From positions 1 to 6,871 of the forward strand of contig NZ_CALGYW010000008.1 in NCBI RefSeq assembly GCF_937934665.1: DNA of 6,871 nt, written 5' to 3'. Position 1 is the stretch's first letter. Every line of letters starts with the position of its first letter. The notes below the pieces were generated by a model. It saw nothing but the letters and a program-made list of their open reading frames with translations. It was not told where the DNA came from and did not search any database. The DNA comes from an uncultured Anaerococcus sp. (GTDB taxonomy: Bacteria > Bacillota > Clostridia > Tissierellales > Peptoniphilaceae). Shown in pieces: positions 5,901-6,871 of the stretch. A program made the translations under genes and the position numbers.

Positions 5901-6338
5901 ATTTTCAATTAACTTTTCGACCACATCTTCCATTGGCATTTCTTTTTTCTTAAAATAATCAGCCTCTCTTTTATACCTAAATGTATTTAATTTTACATTG
6001 TAATCTTCTGTATAGTTTACTCCATCTTCTTCCAAGATATCTACAAGATCTCCAATAAGGGCTTTTCTTTTTTCCTCTTCTAGACTCATTAGCTCATCCT
6101 TGTAGAGTTTAACTGCAAAGGACGGAACAGATGTAGCAAGGATTCTACCATCCCTGTCGTAGATATTTCCTCTACTTGCAAGCTCATCTACTTCCTTGAC
6201 CTTTCTATTATCAGATAAGTCCCTATAATAGTCCCCTTTAGAAATCATGACACTAAAAAGTCTAAAAATTATAATTAGGATTGCGATTACTACAAAGGCT
6301 TGGATGAAAATTAGTCTATTTTCTTTTTTATTTCTCAT
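2979..6338 (-). CDS. mrdA: Penicillin-binding protein 2, elongasome transpeptidase (unusually long)
   Basis: This is a class B penicillin-binding protein that crosslinks peptidoglycan outside the membrane, normally with RodA and the MreBCD elongasome. At 1119 residues it is longer than the usual 600-700. A short cytoplasmic head precedes one membrane span (about 9-31). The pedestal region starts with ASRGNIYDRDGRILA (54-68) and ends with SYPNRNLASHILGYMG (528-543). The transpeptidase domain follows from about 610: SxxK is S724-TFK727, SxN is S782-C-N784 and KTG is K1031-TG1033, so all catalytic motifs are present. The extra length lies in two places: about 80-490 in the pedestal and about 840-930 between SxN and KTG. 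The start is set by AGAGG five bases upstream; the gene follows mreD by eight bases. Long PBP2 forms are known in Clostridia, so this is large rather than unique. No rodA is in view. Confidence 0.94.
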   Translation of the reverse strand: MRNKKENRLIFIQAFVVIAILIIIFRLFSVMISKGDYYRDLSDNRKVKEVDELASRGNIYDRDGRILATSVPSFAVKLYKDELMSLEEEKRKALIGDLVDILEEDGVNYTEDYNVKLNTFRYKREADYFKKKEMPMEDVVEKLIENDLIEEFLLSIYKKDGIKYETLNTAILALKKRGIDVPVHIDQKDGKLLVEYKKNYEKKLASIGFNKKDDPTDVILESVGEDRSVLLSILQNSHARLLAYKILESNKLLGSLTMDDYAIKSDQDLIEKKARLHKAFDKITLDSKPSDDFCEIVKNSTIKEVLTYAMVDDKGAYIIPANMLIEKLENKGIYANFETEVITESKDDKNQYSVDVRFKNPQAGSAVDELARLADEHGLIKPLIESEYVKYMAQNANTRNNIYPNIDITEDDPDDWEYTFTIDKKDFYTHYANKNKANSTKETVDILMNEKDGEKILAYLKKVSGLDEYNDVEAVGILTIDNTLNRQGSFGYRPINIVYNLDESTVLKIEEKIDSASGIVVETIPIRSYPNRNLASHILGYMGPIATSEEVDKYVKERAYLRDEIIGKTGIEESYQDNLKGKNGRSLVTVDSSGNRRETISQTKSEPGDDVYLSIDAKLQKQAEESLKGVLESLRETGFYESEYGSFTPFKMAPHAESGAVVVSDVKTGEVLALASYPNYDPNLFSTGISSSDWEALQVEETEGPLAPRPMLNIATQTAVMPGSTFKLVIALAALEKGLDPLAINNCHGFMEIGNRRFSCLVYTETGTTHGEENLYGAIRDSCNYYFYTLALGENPEDGDSLTTKLELNDIRLACEMLGLDQETGIEINIPREAKGNVPSIGKKVEVTKLMLKDYLEKNLTLFIKEGVKKTRDEYEKDITDIVKFTDSPKDWTRKAIIDFFDERGYDPIVVPEGQRDGLADTIKYTYLNQAVWDITDMLNIVIGQGQNSYTPIQMNRAVATLTNGGYLNKLTLINKVKNHDSGEVLFENVPEKERIDIKDKKYLEDIKYGTLLVAQKNAVLNQLPIDIGIKTGTAEVEGQNLDGTDYDTYAWMVGFAPYDNPEIAISIVLTQGDTSYNASPIMRDIVARYFDLNVEMINAEPTAEDIQELGESTNGEAH

Positions 6339-6346
6339 AAAAACCT

Positions 6347-6838
6347 CTATATCCTATAGGTCGGTATATACATTACTTTTTTAATTAATAAATAATAAAG
6401 TAAGTAAATAGCTGAATTTAAGATAGCTTCTACAATAATTGCAGATCCCAAATACCCTCTCATTGGAGTAAGGTTAGTTGCAAAAATATAGTAGATACCA
6501 TTTACCAGTAAAAAATTAAAGATTGTAGAAATTATACAAACAATCACACCACTCCTCTTATCCTTACCTATCTTTATAAGTTCGCCTGATGAGAAAAGTC
6601 CGATAAGGTAATAGGAAAGAGCCCTAACCCCCACTAGGCTTGAAAATAGAAAGTCTTCAAAAAGACCAACTACAAGACCCCCAACCCTACCGGTTTTATT
6701 TGGCAAAATCTGTGCAAGTGCAATGGCTGCAGGAATGATTATATTTAAATTTGCTCCCAGTATGTCTATTTTAGCAAAAATTGAGGTTTGCAAAATAAAA
6801 CTTACTAGCAAGATTAAAAAACTCTTAAATTTATTCAT
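6347..6838 (-). CDS. mreD: Rod shape-determining protein MreD
   Basis: MreD is an integral membrane component of the elongasome that works with MreC and MreB to position cell wall synthesis. This 163-residue protein has the expected length and about six hydrophobic segments (roughly 5-20, 30-46, 51-66, 70-84, 96-119 and 131-152). Family features include the N-terminal LQTSIFAKIDILGANLNIII and the GRVGGLVVGLFEDFLFSS block (50-67), which matches the conserved G-x-GLxxDxL-type motif. Two ribosome binding sites overlap the upstream region (AAGGAG at 6854-6849 and GGGGAG at 6848-6843). It overlaps the probable mreC stop by eight bases and is followed closely by mrdA, so the three are cotranscribed. 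Confidence 0.92.
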   Translation of the reverse strand: MNKFKSFLILLVSFILQTSIFAKIDILGANLNIIIPAAIALAQILPNKTGRVGGLVVGLFEDFLFSSLVGVRALSYYLIGLFSSGELIKIGKDKRSGVIVCIISTIFNFLLVNGIYYIFATNLTPMRGYLGSAIIVEAILNSAIYLLYYLLIKKVMYIPTYRI

Positions 6839-6871
6839 ATATCTCCCCCTCCTTTTGCTTTTTTTCCTTAC
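6831..6871 (-). CDS. mreC: C-terminal end of a probable mreC (partial)
   Basis: Upstream of mreD, one minus-strand frame is open from the window edge to TAA at 6833-6831, giving a charged tail ending KEKKQKEGEIYE. The stop lies inside the first codons of mreD, an eight-base overlap that matches the tight spacing of this operon. MreC, which links the cytoplasmic and periplasmic parts of the elongasome, normally precedes mreD, and Lys/Glu-rich tails are common in it. Only 12 residues are visible, so the name rests on gene order and the frame alone. Nothing in the visible residues is diagnostic. Confidence 0.5.
   Translation of the reverse strand, partial: KEKKQKEGEIYE

Overview
The window looks like a piece of chromosome from a low-GC Firmicute. 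The protein composition (many Lys, Ile, Asp, Glu), heavy use of AGG/AGA and ATA codons, AGAGG-type ribosome binding sites, CCA-encoding tRNA genes and an mreD-mrdA-MinD-like-RNase G/E gene order all fit the Clostridia in the broad sense. A Tissierellia/Peptoniphilaceae member such as Anaerococcus or Peptoniphilus is my best guess, but that is an inference from gene style and I could not search.

Layout: (1) 1-253, minus-strand RNA region: a tRNA-His/tRNA-Leu(UAG) pair separated by one base, with a near-consensus promoter upstream (313-318 / 290-295) and a strong hairpin terminator downstream (49-82). Beyond the terminator, at the window edge, lies a short hairpin-bearing sequence that resembles a dispersed repeat. 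(2) 254-472, a divergent intergenic region of about 220 bases holding the tRNA promoter, two phased A-tracts, two overlapping palindromes and a perfect TATAAT box pointing right. (3) 473-1430, a compact plus-strand operon with overlapping stop/start codons: a 33-residue membrane peptide, recX, and a small GIY-YIG nuclease-family protein. (4) 1419-6871, a minus-strand cell-shape operon read from the right edge: the end of a probable mreC, then mreD, a very long penicillin-binding protein 2 (mrdA), a small degenerate MinD-like P-loop protein, and a short RNase G/E homologue. The two operons converge and overlap by 12 bases, with a hairpin across the junction.

How the genes work together: MreC, MreD and PBP2 are elongasome components that build lateral-wall peptidoglycan. 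The MinD-like protein sits where minC/minD sit next to mre genes in many Firmicutes, but it has lost key ATPase residues, and no minC or minE lies beside it. The RNase G/E homologue keeps its catalytic residues but lacks the usual 5'-end sensor motif and zinc-link region. RecX modulates RecA, and the GIY-YIG protein may also act on DNA.

I see no CRISPR array, insertion sequence, phage gene or defence island. The most unusual items are the reduced RNase G/E, the degenerate MinD-like protein, the enlarged PBP2, the coupled 33-residue membrane peptide, and an excess of the tetranucleotide CTAG.
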